Assembly (NCBI RefSeq): GCF_000445475.1
Contig: NZ_AUPZ01000008.1
Span: 1 to 50,364, forward strand
Direction: 5' to 3'
Source: Sulfurimonas hongkongensis
GTDB lineage: Bacteria; Campylobacterota; Campylobacteria; Campylobacterales; Sulfurimonadaceae
DNA length: 50,364 nt
The first letter of the stretch is position 1; every line of letters starts with the position of its first letter. Below the pieces are notes generated by a model, which did no database searches, was not told where the DNA came from, and saw only the letters and a list, made by a program, of their open reading frames with translations. The position numbers and the translations under genes were made by a program. Of this stretch, positions 34,785-43,866 are shown piece by piece.

Positions 34785-35531
34785 ATGCAAAAGGAAGCAA
34801 AATTTAAAGAATCACAAGTAAATATACTTCATTATGTGGCTTACAGCCTTTTAATAGCGGCACTTGGAATTGTTGGGTATCTCTATGTAGATTTAAACTC
34901 TCAAAGTTCTCAAGATAGAAACAATGCTAAAAAAGTTGTGAGTTTTGCAGAGTTACCACTAGATGTTCAAAAAGAGTATAAAAGCATTAATGAGTATAAA
35001 TCTCTAGAGATGAAGCTAAAAAATATACAAGAACAGAACAAACGACTAACTACAATCAACAGAGATGTTTCGCCAGCTCCTTTAGTAAAGAGCAGTGCTG
35101 ATAAAAACTTTGAGGATTTAAGTGAAGCTCCAAAAGGTGCGAAGCTTATAAAAGAGTTTGCAAGTTGTTATGACATGGAGATGGGGAGTTATATCATCTC
35201 TTGGGAGTGTAAAAAAAACATCATCTCTTTTATAAACAAACACAAAGATGCTAAGTATTTTGAAATCATCCCTTTAGTAGACGATGCGGAGTTTACACTA
35301 TATAAAAACTTAGAAAATAATGATTTTATATATGATAAGTTAAATGTAACCCAAAATAGCATCAACAAGATGAAAAAACTAAGCCAATCAGGACTTGCAA
35401 AACACAGAGCAGTTGAGGCTAACTGGGTTATAAAAGTTCACACAAACAAAAAAGCAAAAGTTTATAGTGCCAACTATCATTTGATATCTCATGATGGAAA
35501 AAGAGGGATTTTAGTTAGAGCCTACCATTGA
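34785..35531 (+). CDS. Membrane-anchored protein of unknown function
   Basis: A 248-residue protein with a short cytoplasmic N-terminus, one membrane helix at ~12-33 (YVAYSLLIAALGIVGYLYVDL), a coiled-coil linker, and a periplasmic domain with two cysteines (SCYDMEMG ... SWECKKN) that could form a disulfide. I start at ATG 34785, preceded by AGGAGAAACT; a longer frame from 34728 passes through the likely promoter (TTGGAC ... TATGAT). It is divergent from the glutamate dehydrogenase and convergent with the chemoreceptor. The C-terminal ~130 residues recall an OmpA-like fold without clear motifs. Confidence 0.55.
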   Translation: MQKEAKFKESQVNILHYVAYSLLIAALGIVGYLYVDLNSQSSQDRNNAKKVVSFAELPLDVQKEYKSINEYKSLEMKLKNIQEQNKRLTTINRDVSPAPLVKSSADKNFEDLSEAPKGAKLIKEFASCYDMEMGSYIISWECKKNIISFINKHKDAKYFEIIPLVDDAEFTLYKNLENNDFIYDKLNVTQNSINKMKKLSQSGLAKHRAVEANWVIKVHTNKKAKVYSANYHLISHDGKRGILVRAYH

Positions 35532-35537
35532 TAATAA

Positions 35538-35565
35538 CAATAAAACGAACTCGTCCATTTTATTG
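35538..35565. terminator. Possible terminator hairpin between convergent genes
   Basis: CAATAAAA (35538-35545) and TTTTATTG (35558-35565) form an 8-bp A/T stem with a 12-base loop just after the stop of the gene on the left. The remaining ~75 bp to the chemoreceptor stop show partly complementary GC-richer segments but no clear second hairpin. Confidence 0.35.
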
Positions 35566-35642
35566 GCAGGGACAGATGTCTCTTGCAATCCTCTTATCAT
35601 GGAGTATGCCATTGGTTAGCGTTCCTATAAAGGGTTTAATGA

Positions 35643-37688
35643 TTAAGTCCTAAACTCCTCTAGTTTTACATGCAGAGCGTCAGTTAGTGAGTTTAGATGC
35701 TCTGCAGCTGCTGCTATCTCTTCGACACTTCTTGCATTTTGAGATGAGATAGTGTTTATCTGCGTGATTTGATTTACGATAAACTCTATATCTTTACCAG
35801 TTTTTTCAAAATCATTTACAGTCTTATCACTCGCTTTTACAGCTAAGTTTACAATATTTACACTATCGTTTATCTTCACCTCTACATCAGTTGATATCTC
35901 AGCTAAAGCTTGAACTTCTTGAGAATTTGTGTTCATTTGAGTGCTCACATCATTTATGGATTGGACTATTACGCTAATAGTTGCATTTATCTCTCCTAGT
36001 GATTTTTGAGTTCTCTCTGCAAGTTTTCTAACTTCATCAGCCACAACCGCAAAGCCTCGTCCATGCTCGCCTGCACGTGCTGCTTCAATCGCAGCATTGA
36101 GTGCAAGTAGGTTTGTCTGGTCTGCAATATCTGAGATAACTTCTAAGATGCTCTTAACTGCATTTGCTTCACCTGAGAGAGCATCCATTTTATGGGCTAG
36201 ATCTATCTCTAGTTGGGCACTGCCTTGAACTCTAGAAGTAAGAGCAACAATATCATTTCTAGCAGCATTTAGATTCTCATTTGCTTTTTCAACTTCTTTT
36301 TTACTCTCTTGCGCATCAGTGATAGCTATTAAGATTTCATCTTTTGTAGTGTTTGCTTTTAGAGTTGCATCATCTACTGCTACAACTGATTTTTCAACAT
36401 TTTCTCCAACACCTTTTGCAGTAGTTGAGAGTTCATGAGAGATAGAAGCGTTTTCTGTAGCGCCCTGTTTAGAAATTTTTATAAGGTTTTTGAGACTATC
36501 TAAGAGTTCATTAAAAGTTGATGCCATTTGAGCTAACTCTAGTGGAGCATTTTCATCAACTTTCTTATTTAAGTCGTTGTTACTTCCGATGCTAAGAAGT
36601 GTATCTTTAAATCTATCTAGTGGTTTTATAACGCTAATGTTTATCATAACTACAGTAAGCGCAACTATGATAAGAAGTGCGATTATAGCTGCTATGATGA
36701 TAGAAGTTTTTATCTCATTTGGTGTTATCATAACCTCTTGTTCGCCTATTCTTGAGATAATAGCCCAGTCAAAATCTTGACCAATATCTATGTGTGAATA
36801 TGCAAGAAGGATTTGATTGCCATCATAACCTTCTGTCATTATAATGTCTGTTTTACCCTCAAATGCATCTCTTGAGGCTTGTGTATCAACTCTACCTTTT
36901 GCTGGATTTGCAAATGATGCTCTAATAGAGTGAGTACTATTGTTGATAAAACTATCACTTCTCATAAGCTTATCAGCTCCTACTAGATAGTCCTCTTGTG
37001 TCTCGCCATAGCCATTTCTTTGTTGCATAACTTTGTTTATAGCAGCGTCACTTATTTGAAATACAAGAACAGCTTGAACCTCTCCATCAATAGATACAGG
37101 AGTTGAGAGAAACATTGTCGGCTCATTTTCGCTTGGAGCGTATGGTTTCATATCTATAAATGTAGGGCGATTGTTCTTTAGAGCTTCTCTGTAAGCTTCT
37201 CCTAGAGGACTATCTTTTAATGCACCAACAGTTAAATTCGCACCATAATCAGACTCTTTTGTAGCACTATACATAACATGTCCATGTTTTGCACAAATGA
37301 TAAAGATATCATAATATTCATAGGCTTTCATATAAGTTTGAAAATACTCTTCATGTCTCTCTTTTTTATCTTTTGCTAACTCGTTGTTAACTGGATAAGG
37401 TTCATCTGCTTGTACATTTAGTGTCTCATGTACATCTATGAGATCTGTTAGTAGCTCTTTTACATTTTGTGAGCGAGAAAGAACTTCTATATCTACAAGA
37501 TTTTTATCAAAAAAAGATTGAATTTGACTTTTTTTCATATCACGAACAGTTGTTAAGTTCTCATAACTGTTTTTTAGTAGTGCATCTGCACTTTTGTTTG
37601 TTGAGATTAGTCCTATGATAAAAGCCAAAACGACTAAAGACACTGCTACAAGCAGGATAACTTGTAATTTTATAGATAGTTTGTTCAT
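35643..37688 (-). CDS. Methyl-accepting chemotaxis protein with dCache-type sensor
   Basis: A 681-residue chemoreceptor. TM1 at ~8-28, then a ~290-residue periplasmic dCache-like domain ([32 protein letters not shown], typical of amino-acid or amine sensors). TM2 is at ~330-352 ([21 protein letters not shown]), then HAMP, and a signalling domain with the invariant [39 protein letters not shown]. The C-terminus ([27 protein letters not shown]) has no NWETF-like tether. The ligand cannot be read from sequence. It is an independent gene with its own upstream region. Confidence 0.9.
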   Translation of the reverse strand: MNKLSIKLQVILLVAVSLVVLAFIIGLISTNKSADALLKNSYENLTTVRDMKKSQIQSFFDKNLVDIEVLSRSQNVKELLTDLIDVHETLNVQADEPYPVNNELAKDKKERHEEYFQTYMKAYEYYDIFIICAKHGHVMYSATKESDYGANLTVGALKDSPLGEAYREALKNNRPTFIDMKPYAPSENEPTMFLSTPVSIDGEVQAVLVFQISDAAINKVMQQRNGYGETQEDYLVGADKLMRSDSFINNSTHSIRASFANPAKGRVDTQASRDAFEGKTDIIMTEGYDGNQILLAYSHIDIGQDFDWAIISRIGEQEVMITPNEIKTSIIIAAIIALLIIVALTVVMINISVIKPLDRFKDTLLSIGSNNDLNKKVDENAPLELAQMASTFNELLDSLKNLIKISKQGATENASISHELSTTAKGVGENVEKSVVAVDDATLKANTTKDEILIAITDAQESKKEVEKANENLNAARNDIVALTSRVQGSAQLEIDLAHKMDALSGEANAVKSILEVISDIADQTNLLALNAAIEAARAGEHGRGFAVVADEVRKLAERTQKSLGEINATISVIVQSINDVSTQMNTNSQEVQALAEISTDVEVKINDSVNIVNLAVKASDKTVNDFEKTGKDIEFIVNQITQINTISSQNARSVEEIAAAAEHLNSLTDALHVKLEEFRT

Positions 37689-37783
37689 TAAATACTCCCC
37701 AATAATGTTAAAAAAAATTGTATCAAAGAAAAAGTTAAAAAAAACTTTTTAGAGCGACAATTTGACTATTTAACTTTAAAATG

Positions 37784-38788
37784 TTACTCAATTATCCATA
37801 AGTGACTATACCAGTACCACTTATTATCTCTTGTAGGGGCTGTACAAGTATACTTATCTCTAGGCTTTTTTAGCTCCTTATCAGCGCTTACTTCAAGTTC
37901 GGTTTGTGATACCCAAGTGTGATTTATCTTTTTACCACTTGAGATAAAGCACTGCATATTTGGAAGTTGCTCTTTTAGTGTCAGGGTAAGTTTTGGAGGA
38001 TTGTTGTTTTTTATGATGTTGTTTTTTGGTAAAACAGAGACAATTGGCATAGGTTTTGTGTTTAGCTTAGTTATAAAGCTATCCATGGATGCATAGGCCT
38101 CAGCCATAGGAAATCTAGGTATTTTTCTTAAATCTGTATCAAAACCAATAGCCCCAGAAGTTTGTGTGATGCCAACGAAGTCTAACTCTTCTAAGATGTT
38201 TTCAACCCTTTCATCATACTCTCCAAAAGGATATGAAAAGAGGCGTGGATTTTCATTGGTGCTATCCCCTAACTCTTCTTGAAGTCGCCTTTGAGCCTTT
38301 AAGATCTCATCTCGGATCTCTTTTTTATCTTTTTGTATGAGGTAGTGATGCATGACAGAGTGGTTTATAAACTCTGCTTTATGTTTTTTTATCTCTCTCA
38401 TTTGTGACCATGACATATAGTTTTTTGATTTGGCATCTACGGGATTGGTACTAACCATAAGACTAAAGGCGAAGCCCATCTCTTTAAGATGTGGGTAGCC
38501 ATCTTCATAAAAACTAATATATGCATCATCTATGGTTAGTGCTACAGTCTTTGGTGGTAACTCTTTTTTTGCTTTTATATATGAGATGATTTTAGATAGA
38601 TGCCAAACATTGTAGTCGTTAGCTTTTAAATACTCTAGTTGTTTTTTGAATTGTTCTATTTTGATATTTGTAGATGGGTACTTAGTCTCATTAAAACGAT
38701 GATACATAAAAGCAACAGCCCAGCTATCAGCAAATAGAGTTGATGCGTAAAGTATAAGAGAGATAAAAAGAGATTTTTTAAACTTCAT
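37784..38788 (-). CDS. Secreted polysaccharide deacetylase family protein
   Basis: A 334-residue protein with a signal peptide (MKFKKSLFISLILYASTLFA) and a NodB-homology domain. The first motif has the catalytic/metal aspartates in TVALTIDDAY; the second has the metal histidines in FINHSVMHHYL; FSYPFGEYDERV is the third. It probably removes acetyl groups from a cell-surface or extracellular glycan. The last ~85 residues form a separate beta-rich tail with two cysteines. I use ATG 38788 with TAAGGACAAAA upstream; the frame from 38818 would include that site. Confidence 0.8.
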   Translation of the reverse strand: MKFKKSLFISLILYASTLFADSWAVAFMYHRFNETKYPSTNIKIEQFKKQLEYLKANDYNVWHLSKIISYIKAKKELPPKTVALTIDDAYISFYEDGYPHLKEMGFAFSLMVSTNPVDAKSKNYMSWSQMREIKKHKAEFINHSVMHHYLIQKDKKEIRDEILKAQRRLQEELGDSTNENPRLFSYPFGEYDERVENILEELDFVGITQTSGAIGFDTDLRKIPRFPMAEAYASMDSFITKLNTKPMPIVSVLPKNNIIKNNNPPKLTLTLKEQLPNMQCFISSGKKINHTWVSQTELEVSADKELKKPRDKYTCTAPTRDNKWYWYSHLWIIE

Positions 38789-38863
38789 AAATTTTGTCCT
38801 TAGATATGTTTTGTGCATTATAGTATGTAACTATTTAAGAGTGCTATAAAGAGATATATTTGA

Positions 38864-38869
38864 TATAAT
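38864..38869 (+). promoter_or_regulatory. -10 element upstream of cheB
   Basis: A perfect TATAAT preceded by TTTGA at 38860-38862 lies about 60 bp before cheB, in the region divergent from the deacetylase gene. Confidence 0.45.
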
Positions 38870-38927
38870 ACAGTCACATTTTAGTAAAAAAATTAAGGCC
38901 TCGTTGTATGAAAATAGAAAAACAAAT

Positions 38928-39506
38928 ATGAGCTATACAGTACCAAAAAAAATAGTCCTAATAGCAGCTTCAACAGGTGGGCCCGGACAGATTGAAAAGA
39001 TTATAAAAGCTTTGCCAAAACTAAACGATACAAGCATTGTAATAGCTCAACATATGGTTGTTGGTTTTATGGATAGTTTTGCAAAAAGATTAGATGAGGA
39101 CCCAACAAACAATATCTTCATAGCTAATGATAAAACTTACTTAAAGAGTTCAGGTATCTATGTATGTTCAGGTTCTACTAGAGTTAGCAGAGATTCAAAT
39201 GGACTAATCTTTAGTAAAAAAGACTCTAGCTTAAATAGTTTTAATCCAGATATTAACTATATTTTTAACTCCTTTTTACCCTTTACAAAAGAGATAGAGT
39301 TTTTAAGCGTAATATTAACGGGAATTGGTGCAGATGGGATCGAGGCTTGCAAAGCTTTACAAGAAAACGGCTCTTTGTGCTTGACAGAGTCGCAGCAAAG
39401 CGCCATCGTAGATGGGATGCCTAGTCGTGCTAGAAAAGAGATAAAAGATATAAAAATTTTAGATATAAAAGAGATAATACAAACCATAAAGGAATTTTGT
39501 TCATAA
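38928..39506 (+). CDS. cheB: CheB-type methylesterase without receiver domain
   Basis: A 192-residue CheB catalytic domain. The triad is visible: Ser in IAASTGGP, His in IVIAQHMVVGFMDSFAKRL, Asp in LTGIGADGIEA. It removes methyl (or deamidates) groups from chemoreceptors. The N-terminal receiver of enterobacterial CheB is absent, as in Campylobacter and Helicobacter relatives, so activity is not controlled by CheA phosphorylation. The start is ambiguous: ATG 38928, or TTG 38904 eight codons earlier with AAGG upstream. A 7-codon frame from ATG 38908 ends inside ATG 38928 (ATGA) and may couple translation. The stop overlaps cheR by one base. Confidence 0.85.
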   Translation: MSYTVPKKIVLIAASTGGPGQIEKIIKALPKLNDTSIVIAQHMVVGFMDSFAKRLDEDPTNNIFIANDKTYLKSSGIYVCSGSTRVSRDSNGLIFSKKDSSLNSFNPDINYIFNSFLPFTKEIEFLSVILTGIGADGIEACKALQENGSLCLTESQQSAIVDGMPSRARKEIKDIKILDIKEIIQTIKEFCS

Positions 39507-40285
39507 TGTTTAGTTTTTTTAGAAAAAAAGAAGATAAGAGTTTTGGTGAGGTAAAAAAAGAGGAACCAACTGACTATAGTGATGCAACTGGGATTGCTGA
39601 ATACTTTAAAAATGAAACAGGTGTTACTTTTGATAAGCAGATGAATATTTTAAACAACAAAGTTATGACATTTTGTAAGCAAAGAGGGATAAATTCGTTT
39701 TCTAAACTTCTAAGTCTTTTAGATAGAGATGCAGATATAAAGCAAGAGCTTATAGATTATCTAACTACAAATGAGACATTTTTTTATAGAGAGTTTAAGC
39801 AGATAGAAGAGTTAGTAAGTCTTGTAAAAAAGGACTCCTCTACAGTTAAGATAATGTGTGCGCCATCATCAACGGGAGAAGAGCCTTATAGCATAGCGAT
39901 AGCTCTTCTTGAAGCTGGAGTAAAAGCAGATAAGTTTAAGATTTTAGGTATAGATATAAACTCAGATGCATTAAATAAAGCTAAAAGAGCAGTTTATAAA
40001 CAAAGAAATGTAAGAAATCTTAGCGATGAGATTGTGCAGAGGTATTTTTATAAGCAAGATGATAAGTTTATCTTAAAAGATAGTATTAAAAGTTTAGTAG
40101 AGTTTAGACTTATAAACATCTTTGATGCCTCATTCGCTACTCTTGGTAAATTTGACTATATTTTTTCAAGAAATATGTTTATCTACTTCGATGCGCAAAC
40201 TAAAGCAAGAGCTAAAGGGATACTCCAAGGGATGAGAAAAAACCAAGAACAAAAGATATTTTTCGGTCATGCCGATGAATTATAA
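39506..40285 (+). CDS. cheR: CheR chemoreceptor methyltransferase
   Basis: A 259-residue S-adenosylmethionine methyltransferase that methylates glutamates of chemoreceptors. After a ~35-residue basic tail (MFSFFRKKEDKSF) comes the CheR N-terminal helical domain, then TTNETFFYREFKQIEEL, the SAM site IMCAPSSTGEEPYSIAIAL with GIDINSDALNKAK, and FDYIFSRNMFIYFD. ATG 39506 overlaps the cheB stop (TAATG) and has AAGGA upstream, so I prefer it to an in-frame TTG at 39497. The C-terminus ends right after GHADEL, slightly short. Confidence 0.9.
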   Translation: MFSFFRKKEDKSFGEVKKEEPTDYSDATGIAEYFKNETGVTFDKQMNILNNKVMTFCKQRGINSFSKLLSLLDRDADIKQELIDYLTTNETFFYREFKQIEELVSLVKKDSSTVKIMCAPSSTGEEPYSIAIALLEAGVKADKFKILGIDINSDALNKAKRAVYKQRNVRNLSDEIVQRYFYKQDDKFILKDSIKSLVEFRLINIFDASFATLGKFDYIFSRNMFIYFDAQTKARAKGILQGMRKNQEQKIFFGHADEL

Positions 40286-40327
40286 AAAACGGAGATTTAT
40301 AAAAGCAATATCAAAGACAAATTTTAA

Positions 40328-40333
40328 TATAAT
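40328..40333 (+). promoter_or_regulatory. -10 element of the pyrH operon
   Basis: TATAAT at 40328-40333 in TTTTAATATAATTCGCGG would give a transcript with ~60 bases of leader before pyrH. Confidence 0.45.
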
Positions 40334-40352
40334 TCGCGGATTTAGATATAAG

Positions 40353-41108
<756 letters not shown>

Positions 41109-41124
41109 CATTAAGTCTCCTTTT

Positions 41125-41203
41125 AGCCTCGTTTTACCTTTTTTGAGACTGTGAAATAACTGTAGTTGTTTCACAGTCTCTCTTGAAGTAAAATGAGAAG
41201 GCT
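41125..41203 (+). repeat. Long imperfect inverted repeat after pyrH
   Basis: Three nested pairings share one axis: AGCCT (41125-41129) with AGGCT (41199-41203); TTTTAC (41132-41137) with GTAAAA (41188-41193); and a perfect 12-bp core GAGACTGTGAAA (41145-41156) with TTTCACAGTCTC (41169-41180). No T-tract follows, so it is not a standard terminator. The complement of GAGACTGTGAAATAA also occurs at 1386-1400 beside the IS3 element, hinting at a dispersed short repeat. Confidence 0.5.
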
Positions 41204-41259
41204 AGTGTTACTTTAAAGCCTAAAGCCCCAGAACAAATTCGCGGTTTTAAAAGCTTCAA

Positions 41260-41358
41260 ATGGTAGTCAAAGAGGCACAAGTGCCGAGGGCTTCCCGCCG
41301 AGGGAAACCAAGTGTTAGCGTAGGTAGCGGAATTACTTCCGATACCGTGACAAAATAA
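41260..41358 (+). CDS. Possible 32-residue ORF overlapping the rpoZ leader
   Basis: ATG 41260 opens a frame starting MVVKEAQVPRASRRGK and ending GSGITSDTVTK at TAA 41356-41358. It runs through hairpin 1 of the two-hairpin leader. The corresponding frame in copy A (12543 onward) is also open and reads SADVDIGIISDIV, partly similar, but has no start codon. No ribosome site is visible. More likely the similarity reflects RNA structure than a protein. Confidence 0.2.
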   Translation: MVVKEAQVPRASRRGKPSVSVGSGITSDTVTK

Positions 41359-41407
41359 GATGAAGGATCCCCTTCATCTTATAAAATAAAATTAAGGAAA
41401 TAATTGT
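41310..41407 (+). promoter_or_regulatory. Two-hairpin leader, copy B (before rpoZ)
   Basis: AAGTGTTAGCGTA leads into hairpin 1, GGTAGCGGAA (41323-41332), loop TTAC, TTCCGATACC (41337-41346), with one internal mismatch. Hairpin 2 is AAGATGAAGG (41357-41366), loop ATCC, CCTTCATCTT (41371-41380), perfect. Then follow TATAAAATAAAATTAAGGAA and the rpoZ start. Compared with copy A (12559-12652), the second base pair of hairpin 1 changes from A-T to G-C, and hairpin 2 keeps its place with a different stem. A further small stem, TTCCC/GGGAA, lies just upstream (41292-41305). Confidence 0.55.
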
Positions 41408-41629
41408 ATGAATGTTGAAGAATTAACAGCAAAAATATTAGATGACAACAAAACTCTTGATCGTTATCAGTTGGCACTTGCTGTCTCAAAGAGAAGTGAT
41501 GAGATTTTAAATGGTGCTACAAGCAAGTTAAATATTGATCCAAAAAGCATTAAAGCAGCAGATTTGGCTTTGATGGAGATTGCACAAGGTCTTATAGTTA
41601 TAAAAGGCTTTGAAGATATTATAAGATAG
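41408..41629 (+). CDS. rpoZ: RNA polymerase omega subunit
   Basis: A 73-residue omega subunit: LDRYQLALAVSKRSDEIL corresponds to the conserved RxxLVxxASKRARQL region that clamps the beta-prime C-terminus, and ALMEIAQGLI is the usual second helix. It helps assemble RNA polymerase and, in other bacteria, forms part of a ppGpp site, which fits its place 5 bp before spoT. The ribosome site AAGGAAATAATT follows directly on the two-hairpin leader. Length is normal for the phylum. Confidence 0.88.
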   Translation: MNVEELTAKILDDNKTLDRYQLALAVSKRSDEILNGATSKLNIDPKSIKAADLALMEIAQGLIVIKGFEDIIR

Positions 41630-41634
41630 TTGAT

Positions 41635-43785
41635 TTGAGTCTGAGTCAAGTTGATATAGAAAAAGTCAAACACATACATGATGTTGACTCAGCACAGGGG
41701 TACCTCTTTAGCCAAATGGCTCCAAGTAAGAGACTCCAAGATGCTCTGGAATATTCAAAGGCTGCTCATAAAGGGCAGTTTAGAAAGAGTGGCGAGCCTT
41801 ATGTTATTCACCCTATTTTAGTAGCTACTATAGTTGCTTCTATTACAGATGATGAGTCAATGGCGATAGCTGCACTTTTGCACGATATTGTAGAAGATAC
41901 AGATGTTGGGATTGAGACTATCACAGAGCTGTTTGGAAGTGATGTGTCGCATCTTGTTGAGGGACTTACTAAGATTGATACTATCCGTGATTTAGAGCTT
42001 GTTCCATCTAGTTCAAATGAAAAGTTAGTGGTCTCTGCACTCTCATTTAGAAAGATGTTGCTCGCTAGTATCGAAGATGTAAGAGTTTTAGTGGTAAAAC
42101 TTTGCGATAGACTTCACAATATGCTAACCTTAAATGCACTACCGCAACACAAACAGCTAAGAATTGCAGAAGAAACACTTGTAGTTTACGCTCCTATTGC
42201 ACATCGCTTAGGTATCTCTTTTTTAAAAAATATATTAGAAGATTTGAGTTTTTCATATATTTTCAAAGAAGAAAAACACCATATTGATAACTATCTTGAT
42301 ACGAACTATCACGCTATAGAGATGAAACTAGAAGAGTTTAAAGAGTCGATAAATAAAATCTTACTAAAAAACGGTATTTGTGAAGATGACTTTGAGATTC
42401 TCTCTCGTGTAAAACATCGCTACTCTATCTACTTAAAGATGCAAAGAAAAGGTGTCTCAATAGACGAAGTTTTAGACCTTTTGGCTATTAGAATCATCAC
42501 AACTGACCCAGTAAAGTGTTACAATATTTTAGGACTTATCCATCTAAACTTCCAACCTCTCTCATCAAGATTTAAAGACTATATAGCAGTAGCAAAAGAT
42601 AATGGTTATCAGACTATCCATACTACGGTTTTTTATAAAACTGCTATTTTTGAAGTTCAAATCAGAACTCATGAGATGCACAATACCGCAGAACTAGGAG
42701 TAGCAGCTCACTGGAAATATAAGAGTGGTGGAAATAATATAAAACTAGACTGGCTAAACAATCTAAGCTATCAAAATGAGTCAGTTGAAGACTTCTATGC
42801 ACTTATAAAAAATGACTTGTATTCTGAGGATATAGCTGTCTTTTCTCCTCGCGGAGAAGCCTTTACTCTTCCTAGAGGTGCAGTAGTTTTAGACTTTGCT
42901 TATATGGTCCATAGTGCAGTTGGAAATAGAGCAAAATCAGCACTTGTAAATAAGGTAAAAGCCTCACTCTTAAGCGAGCTTCAAAATGGCGATATTATAA
43001 AAATAAATATGTCTGATGATGTCATCACAAGATGTTCATGGATAGATGCAGTAAAAACATCTAAAGCCAAAACTAATATGCGGCTAAATTGCAACGCAAG
43101 ACTTAGGGATTTAAATGCAAAATCAAGTGTAAACATAGTCGCAACTGCAATGAAACTTAATAACTCAAGAGTTGAAGAGTGGTTTGATAGAAACAGCTTT
43201 GAGCGAAGAGCAAATATACCATCAGATATAGAATTGCTTCGTGAAGTCATGCATAGATATACTTTAGAAATTAGCAAAAACTCAAGGTTTAAGAGATTTC
43301 TTACTCGTCATAGATTTAAGCTAAAACCTTACACCATAAAGGGTGTTGAAATATTTAGCAACTCACATATTAGTGACGTAGTTTTTGATTATTGTTGTCA
43401 TCCAAAAGCTGGTGATGAGATAGTTGCTTTTTTAGAAAAATCTAAAGCTTATGTGCATCATAAGATGTGCAAAAGTGCTATCAAAAAACTAGAAGCAAAT
43501 GATGCTATGCTCTTTGTTAGATGGGAGAGACAAAATATCTACAACTACAATATGATAGTCTCCCTGCACAGTGGAAAAGGAACTTTAGCTGATTTTTTAA
43601 ACTTTTTAGTGAAGTTAAATATAGATATAAACTCTATAGAATTAGGAAAAAATAAAAGTGAATCTTCAAGATATTGCGAGCTTGGTTTTGAGTCAAAAGA
43701 AGCTGATATTAACTCACTTCGTGCTAGAATGGAGCAAAAAATAAAAGTCATTCATCTCATTCGTACAGATGATGCATATCGTTAA
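41635..43785 (+). CDS. spoT: Bifunctional (p)ppGpp synthetase/hydrolase
   Basis: A 716-residue RelA/SpoT homologue. The N-terminal HD hydrolase domain is intact (SGEPYVIHPILVA, AALLHDIVEDTDVG). The synthetase domain follows (RVKHRYSIYLKMQRKG, DLLAIRIITT, SRFKDYIAVAKDNGYQTIHT, VQIRTHEMHNTAELGVAAHWKYK). A TGS domain comes next (AVFSPRGEAFTLPRGAVVLDFAYMVHSAVG) and an ACT-like C-terminus. Both activities should be present, as expected for the single Rsh enzyme of Campylobacterota. The start is a TTG at 41635, 5 bp after rpoZ, without a clear ribosome site; translation may depend on coupling to rpoZ. Confidence 0.92.
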   Translation: MSLSQVDIEKVKHIHDVDSAQGYLFSQMAPSKRLQDALEYSKAAHKGQFRKSGEPYVIHPILVATIVASITDDESMAIAALLHDIVEDTDVGIETITELFGSDVSHLVEGLTKIDTIRDLELVPSSSNEKLVVSALSFRKMLLASIEDVRVLVVKLCDRLHNMLTLNALPQHKQLRIAEETLVVYAPIAHRLGISFLKNILEDLSFSYIFKEEKHHIDNYLDTNYHAIEMKLEEFKESINKILLKNGICEDDFEILSRVKHRYSIYLKMQRKGVSIDEVLDLLAIRIITTDPVKCYNILGLIHLNFQPLSSRFKDYIAVAKDNGYQTIHTTVFYKTAIFEVQIRTHEMHNTAELGVAAHWKYKSGGNNIKLDWLNNLSYQNESVEDFYALIKNDLYSEDIAVFSPRGEAFTLPRGAVVLDFAYMVHSAVGNRAKSALVNKVKASLLSELQNGDIIKINMSDDVITRCSWIDAVKTSKAKTNMRLNCNARLRDLNAKSSVNIVATAMKLNNSRVEEWFDRNSFERRANIPSDIELLREVMHRYTLEISKNSRFKRFLTRHRFKLKPYTIKGVEIFSNSHISDVVFDYCCHPKAGDEIVAFLEKSKAYVHHKMCKSAIKKLEANDAMLFVRWERQNIYNYNMIVSLHSGKGTLADFLNFLVKLNIDINSIELGKNKSESSRYCELGFESKEADINSLRARMEQKIKVIHLIRTDDAYR

Positions 43786-43798
43786 ATTTGTTGTGTTT

Positions 43799-43836
43799 TG
43801 GCCGCTGAGGCCATTAAAGCTTGGCTCTTTGAGCCA
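43799..43836 (+). promoter_or_regulatory. Tandem hairpins between spoT and tyrS
   Basis: TGGCC (43799-43803) pairs with GGCCA (43809-43813) around GCTGA. Eight bases on, TGGCTC (43822-43827) pairs with GAGCCA (43831-43836) around TTT and is followed by GAAAAATTAG. They lie 30 bp before tyrS in a gap of 81 bp. They may slow or process the spoT-tyrS transcript. No T-box features (AGGGTGG-type antiterminator) are visible. Confidence 0.4.
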
Positions 43837-43866
43837 GAAAAATTAGAAGATTAGGAATATATATAG

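Noticed and set aside
41220-41350. tRNA or small stable RNA gene in the GC-richer stretch before rpoZ
   Set aside because: No acceptor stem, T-loop (GGTTCRA) or anticodon arm could be laid out; only local hairpins are seen.
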